DNA of 45,440 bases. Source: Sabulicella glaciei. Lineage in GTDB: Bacteria; Pseudomonadota; Alphaproteobacteria; Acetobacterales; Acetobacteraceae. Below, piece by piece: positions 8,083 to 16,218 of the stretch (position 1 is the stretch's first letter; each line of letters starts with the position of its first letter). The translations under genes and the position numbers were made by a program. Below the pieces are notes generated by a model. The model was given only the letters and a program-made list of their open reading frames with translations, ran no database searches and was not told the origin of the DNA. Where the stretch lies: positions 1-45,440 of the forward strand of contig NZ_JAPFQI010000027.1 in the NCBI RefSeq assembly GCF_026183895.1, given 5' to 3'.

Positions 8083-8214
8083 ACCCTGCGGGGGATTCCA
8101 TCCCGCGGTGGAAGATTTGTGCCGGTTGTCCCCGGCTTCCCCCGTGCCCTGGCGGAAGGGCGAAAGAGTCCCCACAATCCCCATTCCTTTCCCCAGCCCG
8201 TCCACAGGCCCCCC

Positions 8215-9165
8215 ATGCCCGGCCGAAACACCAACCTGCACCTCGTCAGCGACAGCACGGGCGAGACGCTGAACTCCATGGCCCGCGCCGTGCTGGCGCG
8301 GTTCGACGCGCCGGGGGTGATCCAGCATCGCTGGTTCCTCGTGCGCTCGCGCCTCAACCTCGACCGCGTGATCGAGGGGATCGAGCACGAGCCGGGGCCG
8401 GTGGTCTTCACCCTCGTGGATTCCTCCCTGCGCCATTCGCTGGAGGAAGCGTGCCATCGCCTCGGCGTGCCGTCGCTTTCGCCGCTCGACGCGATGACCG
8501 ACATGCTTCAGGCCGAGATCGGCGCGCGGGCCAAGGAGCGGCGCGCGGCGCAGCACGTGATGGACGCGGACTATTTCCGCCGCATCGACGCGATGCACTA
8601 CGTGCTGAGCCACGATGACGGCCAGGGCACGGCCGGCATCCGCCATGCCGACCTCGTGCTGGTGGGGGTGTCGCGCTCCTCCAAGACGCCGACCTGCTTC
8701 TACCTCGCCAACCGGGGCATCAAGGCGGCCAACATCCCGCTCGTGCCCGGCGCCTCCCTGCCGCCGGAGCTGGAAAACCCGCCCTGCCCGGTGATCGGGC
8801 TAACCATCGACGCCGGCTCGCTGATCGACATCCGCCGCAACCGGCTGAAGATCATCGGCGCCGGCGGCGTGCGCCAGGGCGAGAACGAATACGTGGACCC
8901 GGACGCGGTGAAGGCGGAGATCCTGGCGGCGCGCCGGCTCTGCTCCTCGCGCGGGTGGCCGGTGATCGACGTCACCCGCCGCTCCATCGAGGAAACGGCG
9001 GCACTGATCCTGCAGCAGGTGGACCTGTGGCACGCGCGGCGGAACGGCACCGTCACGCCCAAGCCGGAAGACCCGGCGGCCGCCATCATCGGCGCCCCGG
9101 CCGAGGGCGCGCGTGTCGTCACCCATTCCACCATCCCTTCCAACCCGGCCCGCCGCGGCGGATGA
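8215..9165 (+). CDS. DUF299 bifunctional kinase/pyrophosphorylase regulating pyruvate phosphate dikinase or PEP synthase
   Basis: The 316-residue protein belongs to the PPDK/PEPS regulatory family, which inactivates the target by ADP-dependent phosphorylation of a Thr and reactivates it by Pi-dependent dephosphorylation. The N-terminus [11 protein letters not shown] is the family signature and the P-loop is [11 protein letters not shown] at about residues 150-160. The start ATG at 8215 places the signature four residues in, as in homologues; a longer frame would extend back through oriC. No PPDK gene is in the window, so PPDK versus PEP synthase as target cannot be decided. It overlaps maf by 4 nt (ATGA). 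This is the conserved right-hand neighbour of oriC in alphaproteobacteria. Confidence 0.93.
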   Translation: MPGRNTNLHLVSDSTGETLNSMARAVLARFDAPGVIQHRWFLVRSRLNLDRVIEGIEHEPGPVVFTLVDSSLRHSLEEACHRLGVPSLSPLDAMTDMLQAEIGARAKERRAAQHVMDADYFRRIDAMHYVLSHDDGQGTAGIRHADLVLVGVSRSSKTPTCFYLANRGIKAANIPLVPGASLPPELENPPCPVIGLTIDAGSLIDIRRNRLKIIGAGGVRQGENEYVDPDAVKAEILAARRLCSSRGWPVIDVTRRSIEETAALILQQVDLWHARRNGTVTPKPEDPAAAIIGAPAEGARVVTHSTIPSNPARRGG

Positions 9166-9755
9166 GGCTGATCCTCGCCTCGCAGAGCGCCGCGCGGCGG
9201 CACATGCTGGAAGCGGCCGGGCTGCGCTTCGAGGCGCTGCCCGCCGCGGTGGACGAGGAGGCGATCAAGGAGGGCGCGCAGGCCGAGAAGATCCCGCCCG
9301 CCGATGCCGCGACGCTGTTGGCCGACGCCAAGGCGGCGCGCATCGCCCGCAAGCACCCGGACGCGGTGGTGATCGGCGCCGACCAGCTCCTGGTCTGCGG
9401 CGGCGAATGGTTCAGCAAGCCCGAGGACCTCCAGGCGGCGCGGCGGCAATTGCTGCGGCTGCGCGGGCACCGGCACGAATTGGTGACCGCCGCCGTGGTG
9501 TGGCGCAACGGCGAGCGCGCCTGGCACCACGTCGCCACGCCGCGCCTCGTCATGCGCGACTTTTCCGAGGCCTATCTGGACGCCTATCTCGCGCGCGAGG
9601 CGGAGCACGTCACGCGCTCCGTCGGCGCCTACCGCATCGAGGGGCCGGGGATCGGGCTGATGCGCGACGTGCAGGGCGACCATTGGGCGATCCTGGGGAT
9701 GCCGCTGCTGCCCCTGCTGCACTACCTGCGGGATTCCGGGGTGATCGAAGCCTAG
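9162..9755 (+). CDS. maf: Maf-like nucleoside triphosphate pyrophosphatase
   Basis: This 197-residue Maf/Ham1-fold house-cleaning pyrophosphatase hydrolyses non-canonical nucleotides to monophosphate and PPi. The N-terminal [11 protein letters not shown] corresponds to the phosphate-binding SxSPRR loop, with Ala in place of the usual Pro. The GADQLLV segment carries the catalytic Asp, and a Lys lies in FSKPED. The C-terminal [10 protein letters not shown] block is conserved. The start overlaps the DUF299 stop as ATGA, so the two are translationally coupled. Its stop shares the CTAG with the convergent mscL stop. Confidence 0.93.
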   Translation: MRLILASQSAARRHMLEAAGLRFEALPAAVDEEAIKEGAQAEKIPPADAATLLADAKAARIARKHPDAVVIGADQLLVCGGEWFSKPEDLQAARRQLLRLRGHRHELVTAAVVWRNGERAWHHVATPRLVMRDFSEAYLDAYLAREAEHVTRSVGAYRIEGPGIGLMRDVQGDHWAILGMPLLPLLHYLRDSGVIEA

Positions 9756-10210
9756 GCTTGCGGCCGCGCGGCGCGCAGCTCGTCGCGGATCTCCGCCAGC
9801 AGCTTTTCCGTCGGCGTCGCGGCGGGCGGCGCCGCCTTGCCCAGCTCCTTCAGCCGCAGCGCGGACAGCACCCGCACCACCCAGAAGATCGCGAAGGCGA
9901 CGATCACGAACTTGATGATGGTGTTGACGAAGCGTCCGATCGCCAGCACCGCCGCCCCGCCCTCGCGCGTCGCTTCCAGCGAGGCGCGGCGCTCGCCGCT
10001 CAGCACCACGAAGACATTGGAGAAATCCACCCCGCCCACCAGCAGGCCGATGATCGGGTTGATCAGATCCTCCACGAAGGAGGTGACGATGGTCGTGAAG
10101 GCCGCGCCGATGACGAGGCCGACCGCGAGCTCCACCACGCTGCCGCGCATGAGGAAGGCCTTGAAGTCCCGCAGCCAGACGGGTTCGCGGACAGGAAGGT
10201 CGAGCGCCAT
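9752..10210 (-). CDS. mscL: Large-conductance mechanosensitive channel
   Basis: The 152-residue inner-membrane channel opens at extreme membrane tension and releases solutes during osmotic downshock. The N-terminal amphipathic segment, then TM1 (MRGSVVELAVGLVIGAAF), the periplasmic loop, TM2 (FVIVAFAIFWVVRVL) and a C-terminal cytoplasmic helix ending in LLAEIRDELRA are all present. The loop and N-terminus are slightly longer than the 136-residue E. coli protein. It converges on maf with overlapping stops. The next upstream gene, aqpZ, is also an osmotic-balance membrane channel, which suggests related roles though not necessarily one transcript, since 102 nt separate them. Confidence 0.95.
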   Translation of the reverse strand: MALDLPVREPVWLRDFKAFLMRGSVVELAVGLVIGAAFTTIVTSFVEDLINPIIGLLVGGVDFSNVFVVLSGERRASLEATREGGAAVLAIGRFVNTIIKFVIVAFAIFWVVRVLSALRLKELGKAAPPAATPTEKLLAEIRDELRAARPQA

Positions 10211-10312
10211 CTCGGGAAGGCCTCCATCGGACCGGCCGATCCTATCATCGGAGAGAAGGAGAACGCGGAAATCCTGGGCGTTGCCGCCCAGGACCAGCAG
10301 GGCGGAACCCGC

Positions 10313-11050
10313 CTAGCTCGAAGGCTGTTCCACCGCGACCCGCGCGCTGTCCGCCGGCTCCGGCGCGTCGCGGTCGAGCCAGCGATGCAGGATGCCGCCC
10401 ATCACCGCGCCCATGATGGGCGCCACCCAGAACAGCCAAAGCTGGCCCAGCGCCGCGCCGCCCACGAACAGCGCCTGGGAGGTGGAGCGCGCGGGATTCA
10501 CCGAGGTGTTGGTGACGGGGATGCTGATCAGGTGGATCAGGGTGAGGCACAGACCGATCGCGACCGGCGCCAGCGAGGCGGGCGCGCGGCGCGAGGTGGC
10601 GCCGAGGATGACGAGCAGGAACAGCCCGGTCAGCACCGCCTCGGCCAGGAAAGCGGAGGACATGGCGTAGCCGCCCGGCGAGTTCGCGCCATAGCCATTG
10701 GCCGCGAAACCGCCCAGCTCGAAGCCCGGCTTGCCGCTGGCGATGCCGTAGAGGATGGCGGCGCCGCACACCGCGCCCAGCACCTGCGCGGCGATGTAGG
10801 GCAGCGCCTCGCCGGCCGAGAAGCGCCCGGCGGAAACGAGCCCGAGCGTCACGGCGGGATTCAGGTGGCAGCCCGAGATGTGCCCGATGGCGAAGGCCAT
10901 GGTGAGCACGGTGAGGCCGAAGGCGAGAGACACGCCCAGCAATCCGATCCCGACCTCGGGAAAGGCGGCCGCCAGCACGGCGGAACCGCATCCACCCAGC
11001 ACCAGCCATGCGGTGCCGATGAACTCCGCCGTGAGCTTTTGAGGGGACAT
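10313..11050 (-). CDS. aqpZ: Aquaporin Z, water channel
   Basis: This 245-residue MIP-family channel has six predicted membrane helices and both pore half-helix motifs, LNPAVT and VNPARS. The aromatic/Arg filter contains His in the fifth helix (HLISIP) and the Arg after the second NPA, which is the narrow water-selective pattern rather than a glyceroporin. The start at 11050 (MSPQKL) has AGGAGA eight bases upstream; an ATG three codons earlier is possible. The C-terminal tail is short and charged. Confidence 0.93.
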   Translation of the reverse strand: MSPQKLTAEFIGTAWLVLGGCGSAVLAAAFPEVGIGLLGVSLAFGLTVLTMAFAIGHISGCHLNPAVTLGLVSAGRFSAGEALPYIAAQVLGAVCGAAILYGIASGKPGFELGGFAANGYGANSPGGYAMSSAFLAEAVLTGLFLLVILGATSRRAPASLAPVAIGLCLTLIHLISIPVTNTSVNPARSTSQALFVGGAALGQLWLFWVAPIMGAVMGGILHRWLDRDAPEPADSARVAVEQPSS

Positions 11051-11167
11051 CGTGATCATCTCCTGTCGCGCCATTCTGGGCGCGAACCGAAGGCAACCAT
11101 GCTGGCACATGCAGATGAAATGTAAATTTGTGTATATTTCGCGGCCGGACCTTTGGTTGACGTGGTG

Positions 11168-11974
11168 CTATTCGCCAATATTTAGGAGGGCCCCTTTGAC
11201 CCTCGCCGCCTGGAATTGCCCGCGGAACAGCAGCGCCATCAGGCCCAGCCACACCACGTTCAATCCATAGGCTGCGGCGAGGTGGCCCCACTCGGCGCGC
11301 CCCTCCAGCAGCGCGGCGCGCATCCCCTCGAAGACATGGGCGGCGGGCAGGGAATAGGCCACCGGCTCCAGCCAATCGGGCAGGATGGAGACGGGGTAGA
11401 ACACGGCGGCAAACGGGGTGAGGCCGAAGAGGATGCTCCAGGCCAGCGCCTCCGCCCCCGCGCCGAAGCGCAGGATCAGCGCGGTGACGCCCATCGCCAC
11501 CGCCCAGCCCATCATCACCAGCGCGGCGAAGAACAGCACCAGCATCGGCCCCAGCCGCAGGATGTTGAAGCTGTACAGGAACCAGGCCAGCGCCATGGCC
11601 GGGATCACCGCGACCAGCGTGCGCAGCACCGACAGGGTCATCAGCCCTGCCACCAGCTCCCACGGGCGCAACGGCGACACGAAGATGTGGCCGAGGTTGC
11701 GCGACCAGATCTCCTCCAGGAAGGAGATGCTGAACCCCATCTGCGAGCGCAGCGCCGCCTCCCACAGCAGCACGCCGCCGAGCAGGACGCCCGCAGCCGC
11801 CGAGGCGACGTTGTTCTGCACCCCGGCGAGGTAGGCGGTGATGAAGCCCCACACCACCATCTGCAGCACCGGCCAGTACATCAGCTCGATCAGCCGCGGC
11901 GGCGAGCGGCGGTAGAGGGCGAGGTGGCGATACACCAGCCCCCAGACGCGGCGGGTGGAGGAGGCGCCGTTCAT
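11168..11974 (-). CDS. ABC-2 type transporter permease
   Basis: This 268-residue integral membrane protein has about six hydrophobic helices and the ABC-2 permease layout: an N-terminal cytoplasmic segment (LYRRSPPRLIELMYWPVLQM), a conserved central EEIWSRNLGH loop, and a final region ending in an LFRGQFQAARVKG tail. Its ATG overlaps the stop of the ATPase gene by 4 nt (ATGA), so the two form one exporter. The substrate is not evident. Similar pairs in GC-rich bacteria serve drug, polysaccharide or peptide export. The 117-nt stretch between this gene's stop and the aqpZ start is AT-richer than average and must hold the aqpZ promoter. Confidence 0.85.
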   Translation of the reverse strand: MNGASSTRRVWGLVYRHLALYRRSPPRLIELMYWPVLQMVVWGFITAYLAGVQNNVASAAAGVLLGGVLLWEAALRSQMGFSISFLEEIWSRNLGHIFVSPLRPWELVAGLMTLSVLRTLVAVIPAMALAWFLYSFNILRLGPMLVLFFAALVMMGWAVAMGVTALILRFGAGAEALAWSILFGLTPFAAVFYPVSILPDWLEPVAYSLPAAHVFEGMRAALLEGRAEWGHLAAAYGLNVVWLGLMALLFRGQFQAARVKGALLNIGE

Positions 11975-12723
11975 GCCAGCGCCTCCTCGGCCCGCGTGCC
12001 GCGTGCGATGTCGAGGAAGACCTGCTCCAGGTCGTCGCGGCCGTAGCGCGACAGCAACTCCGCCGGCGTGCCGCGATCCACCGCCTTGCCCTGCTTGAGC
12101 ATCAGCACCTCGTCGCAGAGCCGCTCCACCTCGGCCATGTTGTGCGAGGCCAGCAGGATGGCGCAGCCCGTCTCGGCCCGGTACGCCTCCAGCCGCGAGC
12201 GAACCCAGTCGCCCGTGTCGGGATCGAGGCTCGCCGTCGGCTCGTCCAGCAGGAGGAGGTCGGGGCGGTTGATCAGCGCCTTGGCCAGCGCCACGCGGGT
12301 CTTCTGCCCGGCGGATAACTGCCCCGCCGGCCGGTCCAGCAGATCGGCGAGCTCCAGGTCGCGCGCCAGTTCCGCGATACGCGCGGCGAGGCGCGGCACG
12401 CCGTAAAGATGGCCATAGACGCGCAGGTTCTCCTCCACGCTCAGCCGGTGCGGCAGGGCGATGTAGGGCGAGGAGAAGTTCATCCGCGCCAGCGCCGCGA
12501 AGCGGTCCGTCGCCATGTCATGGCCCAGCGCGACGACGCGCCCGGCGCTGGGCACCAGCAGGCCGAGCAGCATGGCGATGGTGGTGGTCTTGCCGGCGCC
12601 GTTGCCGCCCAGCAGCCCCAGGGTGCGGCCGCGCCCGATGCTGAAGGACAGGGAATCGACGGCAGGGGGGCGTCCCGGCGCGTAGCTCTTGCTCAGCGCC
12701 TCGACGGTCAGGGCGAGGGTCAT
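11971..12723 (-). CDS. ABC transporter ATP-binding protein
   Basis: The 250-residue nucleotide-binding subunit has Walker A GGNGAGKTTT, a Q-loop replaced by a Ser/Pro-containing FSSPYIALP segment, the signature LSAGQKTR, Walker B LLLLDEPTASLD and switch His in ASHNM. LSAGQ instead of LSGGQ is a common variant. It belongs to the CcmA/NodI-like class pairing with ABC-2 permeases. The start ATG at 12723 is followed by family-typical LTVEALSKSY. It lies 32 nt downstream of the unknown 379-residue gene and may be in one transcript with it. Confidence 0.9.
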   Translation of the reverse strand: MTLALTVEALSKSYAPGRPPAVDSLSFSIGRGRTLGLLGGNGAGKTTTIAMLLGLLVPSAGRVVALGHDMATDRFAALARMNFSSPYIALPHRLSVEENLRVYGHLYGVPRLAARIAELARDLELADLLDRPAGQLSAGQKTRVALAKALINRPDLLLLDEPTASLDPDTGDWVRSRLEAYRAETGCAILLASHNMAEVERLCDEVLMLKQGKAVDRGTPAELLSRYGRDDLEQVFLDIARGTRAEEALA

Positions 12724-12755
12724 GGGGTGGGAAATGCGCCCGGACCCCGGAAGTG

Positions 12756-13895
12756 TCACCCCAGGAACAGGGCGCCGCAGAAACGGGTGATGCCGCGCCG
12801 CCAGCCCCAGGCCACCGCGGCCGGGCGGTCCGCGTCCAGCAGCACGATGCCATCGCGCGCCTCCGGCAGGGAGGCGTCCAGCGCCGCACGCTCCGCCGCG
12901 CCGAGGGCGAGCAGCGCGGGCTCGAAGCGCAGGCGCAGCAGCGGGAAGCCCTGCCGCGCCAGCGGCAGGGACCGGCATTGCGCCGGCGTGACCGCGTCCA
13001 GCCCCAGCGCCCAGCCGCGCGCGCCGGCGAACCGGCGCAGCCGGGCAAGGCGCCCCGGTTCCGCCAGCGCATCCTCCATCGGCACGGCGACGGCGAGGTC
13101 GGCGCGCCCGAGCGGGCCCAGCAGGGCTTCGAGGCGCAGGAACTCCCCCTCCTCCAGCACCGCGAGGGACAGCGACAGGAGGAGAGGGCCAAGCTGCCGC
13201 GCCTCCTCCGGCCGCGCCAGCCCGGCCAGGGCGCGGCGCTCCGCCTCGTGGCGGAACCGACGGCGCTGCGAAGGGGTGGGCGCGGTGCCGGGCAGCAGGA
13301 GGCGCCACAGCCCTTCCGCGTCCAGCCGCAGCGCCTCCTCCGCCGGGCGGGGCTCCTCCTCCCCGGGGCCGAGGCGCCATTGCGGCCGGCGGCGCAGATG
13401 CGCGGCGAGGTCGGCGTGACGAAGGCCGCGCAGCGCCGTTTCCAGCTCCGTTGCCGAAGGGGGCGGCAGGGCGGGCGGCGGCGCCTCGGCGGGTGGCCTG
13501 GCGTCGAGGCCCAGCGCCGTTTCCACCGCCGTCAGCAGCGTGGCGGCCTCGGCGGGAAGCCGCAGCAGGGCGGCATGGGTGTCGAGCAGCGCTTCCGGCA
13601 GGAGGCGGGCCAGCGCCTCGCGCGCCTCGGCCAGATGCTCACCGGGCGGTGGCGAAAGCGCGACGAGGTCGCCGCCCGGCAGCGTAAAGAGCCGGGCGCG
13701 GGTGGGACGCAGCACCGGCGCCATCGCCTCGCGCAGCAAATGGCGGTGCCGGTCCTCCCGCCCGTCGCGCGGCAGGGCGGAAAGGCGCAGATGCAGCGCC
13801 CGCCGCTCCACCCCCGAGGCGGCGCAGTCGCGCAGCAACGTCGCGAGGGCGAGGGCGTCGCGCCACGCCTCCGCCGTGCCGGTCCGCGCATTCAT
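12756..13895 (-). CDS. Hypothetical protein with a degenerate EAL-like C-terminal region
   Basis: This 379-residue protein is Ala/Leu/Arg-rich with no membrane segment. I cannot name it securely. The last 150 residues resemble an EAL phosphodiesterase fold: a strand (AVAVPMEDAL) followed by an alternation of helix and strand (RGWALGLDAVTP, then FPLLRLRFEPAL) and the closing signature AAVAWGWRRGITRFCGALFLG-like segment that corresponds to the last strand and helix of EAL domains. The EAL tripeptide and the metal-binding acidic residues are missing, so it could be a non-catalytic c-di-GMP or protein-binding domain. That fold reading is inference. It is coupled by ATGA to the gene upstream. Confidence 0.6.
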   Translation of the reverse strand: MNARTGTAEAWRDALALATLLRDCAASGVERRALHLRLSALPRDGREDRHRHLLREAMAPVLRPTRARLFTLPGGDLVALSPPPGEHLAEAREALARLLPEALLDTHAALLRLPAEAATLLTAVETALGLDARPPAEAPPPALPPPSATELETALRGLRHADLAAHLRRRPQWRLGPGEEEPRPAEEALRLDAEGLWRLLLPGTAPTPSQRRRFRHEAERRALAGLARPEEARQLGPLLLSLSLAVLEEGEFLRLEALLGPLGRADLAVAVPMEDALAEPGRLARLRRFAGARGWALGLDAVTPAQCRSLPLARQGFPLLRLRFEPALLALGAAERAALDASLPEARDGIVLLDADRPAAVAWGWRRGITRFCGALFLG

Positions 13896-14686
13896 GTCGC
13901 GGCTTCGTGCAGGGCGTCGCGCGGCGCCCAGGCGGGGCGCGGGCCGAGCAGGACGAGGCGCTGCGGCAGCACGGCCGGCGGGACCGGGCCGGGCGGGGCC
14001 AGGGCCCAGGGCTCGCCCCCATCCATCCAGCCCAGCGCCTCCGCATCCGGGCCGATCAGCCCGTGGTCCCAGCCGGAGCGCGCGAGGACGTCGCGGCGTG
14101 CCCGCAGCGCCGCCGGGCGGGACAGCGCCACCAGCGGCAGCACCGCCACCGGGGCGCGCCCCCCGCTTCCGCCCTGGCCGCCGGGCGCATCGGCGCGATC
14201 CTCTTCCGGGCACTCGAGGAACAGGCGCAGCCCGGGCCGCAGCGGGGGCGGGTCATGCGCCAAGCCGCGCAGCAGGGCGCGGCAGGCCTCCTCCCGCTCG
14301 CCGGCACCGGGGGACAGGAGCTGGCCCCACGCGACGCCTTCCGCGTCCAGGAGGAGGCGCAACCGTGGAAGGACGGGCGGCGGGGGCGCGGGCGACGGGG
14401 CGAGCAGGGAAGCGCCACCCTCCGGCAGGGCAAGCAGGCGGGGCGGCGCCCCTCCCAGCCCGGCGATGAACCCGGCGGCGCGGCGCGCCGGCGCCTCCGC
14501 CGCGCCCACCAGCGCCCAGCCCCCGCCGGGCAGGGGCAGGAGGACGCCGCCCGCGGACCAGGACGCCTCCTCCAGCAGGGCGCGCGCGAGGGCGCCATCG
14601 GCCGCCACGGCCAACGTGCCGGGCGGTGCCGCCGCGAGGGGCTGGTGGAGGGGATCGGGGGCGGGCGTCGTGGCAGGATGGGTCAT
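13892..14686 (-). CDS. Hypothetical protein, Pro/Ala-rich, partner of the EAL-like gene
   Basis: The 264-residue protein is unrecognised, soluble and very rich in Pro, Ala, Gly and Leu, without signal peptide or membrane helix. A stretch from about residue 190 (PLVALSRPAALRARRDVLAR) followed by a strand-like turn may be another degenerate EAL-like half, which would make it a distant paralogue of its neighbour; this is weakly supported. Its stop overlaps the start of the 379-residue gene by 4 nt, so the two are probably made together. It is transcribed divergently from the heptose kinase gene, 125 nt away. Confidence 0.6.
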   Translation of the reverse strand: MTHPATTPAPDPLHQPLAAAPPGTLAVAADGALARALLEEASWSAGGVLLPLPGGGWALVGAAEAPARRAAGFIAGLGGAPPRLLALPEGGASLLAPSPAPPPPVLPRLRLLLDAEGVAWGQLLSPGAGEREEACRALLRGLAHDPPPLRPGLRLFLECPEEDRADAPGGQGGSGGRAPVAVLPLVALSRPAALRARRDVLARSGWDHGLIGPDAEALGWMDGGEPWALAPPGPVPPAVLPQRLVLLGPRPAWAPRDALHEAAT

Positions 14687-14811
14687 GGGCGGGCGCGGTC
14701 CCGGCGGAACGGCCCTTCTGGCCGCGCCATGTGCCTATCGCGACGCTGGTTAACGCAGCCTTGCGCCCGCCCAGGTTGCCGAACCGGCCCCCGCTGGGCT
14801 ACGCGGGGCCC

Positions 14812-16179
14812 ATGCCGCACGACACCAGCGCCCCGCCCCAGCGCGAGGCGAGCACGCCCAGCGAACTGGCGGAGGCGGTCAAGGCGCTGGGCCGGGCCAC
14901 CGTCCTGGTCGTCGGCGACGCCATGATGGACCGCTACGTCTACGGCCATGTCGGCCGCATCAGCCCCGAGGCGCCCGTTCCCGTGCTGTCGGTGGAGCGC
15001 GAGGTGGCGCTGCCGGGCGGCGCGGGCAACGTGGTCCGCAACCTCACCGCGCTGGGTTCCGCCGTCGCCTTCGTGTCCGTGATCGGGGACGATGCCGCGG
15101 GTTCCGACCTCACCGGGCTGATCGGCGGGCAGCCGCGCGTCGAGCCCTGGCTGCTGGTGCAGGGCGGGCGGCTGACCACGGTCAAGACGCGCTTCCTCTC
15201 TGCCGGGCAGCACATGCTGCGCACGGATCACGAGCAGCCCTCGCCCATCCATCCGCGCCTCGCCGACCGCATGGTGAAGATCGCCTCCGACGCGGTGGCG
15301 GTGACGACGGTCCTGGTGCTGAGCGACTACCGCAAGGGCGTGCTGGCGGGCGACATCCCGGGACGGCTGATCCAGGCGGCGCGGGACGCCGGGCGCCGCG
15401 TCATCGTGGACCCCAAGGGCGGCGACCACGGCCGCTTCGCCGGCGCTGACCTCATCATCCCCGAGCCGGAGGAGCTGAGCCACGCCACCGGCCTGCCGGT
15501 GCGCGACGAGGCGAGCACGGCGGAGGCGGGGCGCGTGCTGATGGCGGCGCATGGCTTTGGCGCCGTGCTGGTGCCGCGCGGCGCCGAGGGGCTGACGTTG
15601 GTGCGCCCCGAGGGCGTGCTGCATTTCCGCGCCGAGGCCAATGAGGTGCACGACCCCGCGGGGGGCGGCGACGCGGTGGTGGCGGTGGTGTCCGCGGCCC
15701 TCGCGTCCGGCCTGTCGCTGGAGGCGGCGGCGCGCCTCGCCTCGCTGGCGCTGGGCATCGTGTCGCGCAAGTCGGGCATCGCCCTGGCGCGTGCGGATGA
15801 GCTGCTGGAAGGGCTGACGCCCGGGCGCAGCGCCCTGCGCAAGCTGGTTTCCCTGCCGCTGGCGGTGGAGGTGGTGGAGCGCTGGCGCCATCGCGGCTGG
15901 CGCGTCGGCTTCCTCCATGCCGCCGAGCCCTGCCCGGGATCGGTGACCGAACAGGCACGGCGCTGGTGCGACCGGCTGATGGTGGGCGTGGAGCGCGAGG
16001 ATGAGGGCGCGGTCCTGCTGGCCGAGCGGCCGGAGGTGGACCTGATCACCGTGTGCGGCGCGCCTGGCGAGGAGATGCTGCGCCTCCTGCGTCCCGACGT
16101 CATGGTGTCCTGCGACACGGACGGGGCGCTGGAGCGCATCCTCGGCGAATGGGGCGGGGAGCTTCGCCCCTCGCCCTGA
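14812..16179 (+). CDS. rfaE1: HldE-like D-glycero-beta-D-manno-heptose-7-phosphate kinase, second domain degenerate
   Basis: A 455-residue protein. The N-terminal PfkB/ribokinase domain (about 25-330) carries the substrate loop MMDRYVYGHVGRISPEAPVP, the GGAGNV motif, the NPKG-like VDPKGGD and the catalytic Asp in DPAGGGDA (canonical GAGD). It should phosphorylate heptose-7-phosphate for LPS inner-core synthesis. The C-terminal region (about 345-455) aligns in order with the HldE nucleotidyltransferase domain (KLVSL, then VGFLHAAEPCPGSV, DRLMVGV), but the HxGH motif that should stand in the LHPGHV position is PCPGSV, and the GPGRP loop is absent. A separate adenylyltransferase would then be needed. 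It is a single gene, ending at a hairpin terminator. Confidence 0.85.
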   Translation: MPHDTSAPPQREASTPSELAEAVKALGRATVLVVGDAMMDRYVYGHVGRISPEAPVPVLSVEREVALPGGAGNVVRNLTALGSAVAFVSVIGDDAAGSDLTGLIGGQPRVEPWLLVQGGRLTTVKTRFLSAGQHMLRTDHEQPSPIHPRLADRMVKIASDAVAVTTVLVLSDYRKGVLAGDIPGRLIQAARDAGRRVIVDPKGGDHGRFAGADLIIPEPEELSHATGLPVRDEASTAEAGRVLMAAHGFGAVLVPRGAEGLTLVRPEGVLHFRAEANEVHDPAGGGDAVVAVVSAALASGLSLEAAARLASLALGIVSRKSGIALARADELLEGLTPGRSALRKLVSLPLAVEVVERWRHRGWRVGFLHAAEPCPGSVTEQARRWCDRLMVGVEREDEGAVLLAERPEVDLITVCGAPGEEMLRLLRPDVMVSCDTDGALERILGEWGGELRPSP

Positions 16180-16187
16180 GGGGGATC

Positions 16188-16209
16188 GGGAAGGGGCGGA
16201 CCCCTTCCC
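16188..16209. terminator. Hairpin terminator between convergent genes
   Basis: A perfect 9-bp stem GGGAAGGGG / CCCCTTCCC with a CGGA loop, followed on the plus strand by TTCCGTTCTT. It follows the heptose kinase stop directly and can serve both convergent genes. Confidence 0.7.
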
Positions 16210-16218
16210 TTCCGTTCT

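Larger units (their letters stand above)
7907..8214. other. oriC: Putative chromosomal origin of replication (oriC)
   Basis: This 308-bp gap separates divergent hemE and the DUF299 gene. Visible elements are a perfect DnaA box TGTGGATAA at 7966-7974 (TTATCCACA on the minus strand), TTGTCCACA at 7998-8006 (one mismatch), weaker CCATCCACA at 8074-8082 and CCGTCCACA at 8198-8206, a 12-bp direct repeat TGTCCCCGGCTT at 7988-7999 and 8127-8138, and an AT-rich stretch at 7915-7950 in very GC-rich DNA, a candidate unwinding element. Two GANTC methylation sites (8094-8098, 8166-8170) are present. In Caulobacter and other alphaproteobacteria oriC lies between hemE and this neighbour, so position and motifs agree. 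Its exact borders cannot be set from sequence. Confidence 0.85.

Noticed and set aside
8094-8170. Two GANTC sites in the origin as a CcrM-control signal
   Set aside because: About one is expected by chance in a stretch this long; not enriched enough to claim control, though noted in the oriC entry.
9113-11125. A 670-codon plus-strand frame over maf, mscL and aqpZ
   Set aside because: It covers three well-recognised genes in other frames and has no conserved pattern of its own.
11157-11185. TTGACG with a TATTTA-like element on the plus strand near aqpZ
   Set aside because: It would point into the 3' end of the permease gene in antisense; the -10 match is poor, so it is probably chance in an AT-richer gap.
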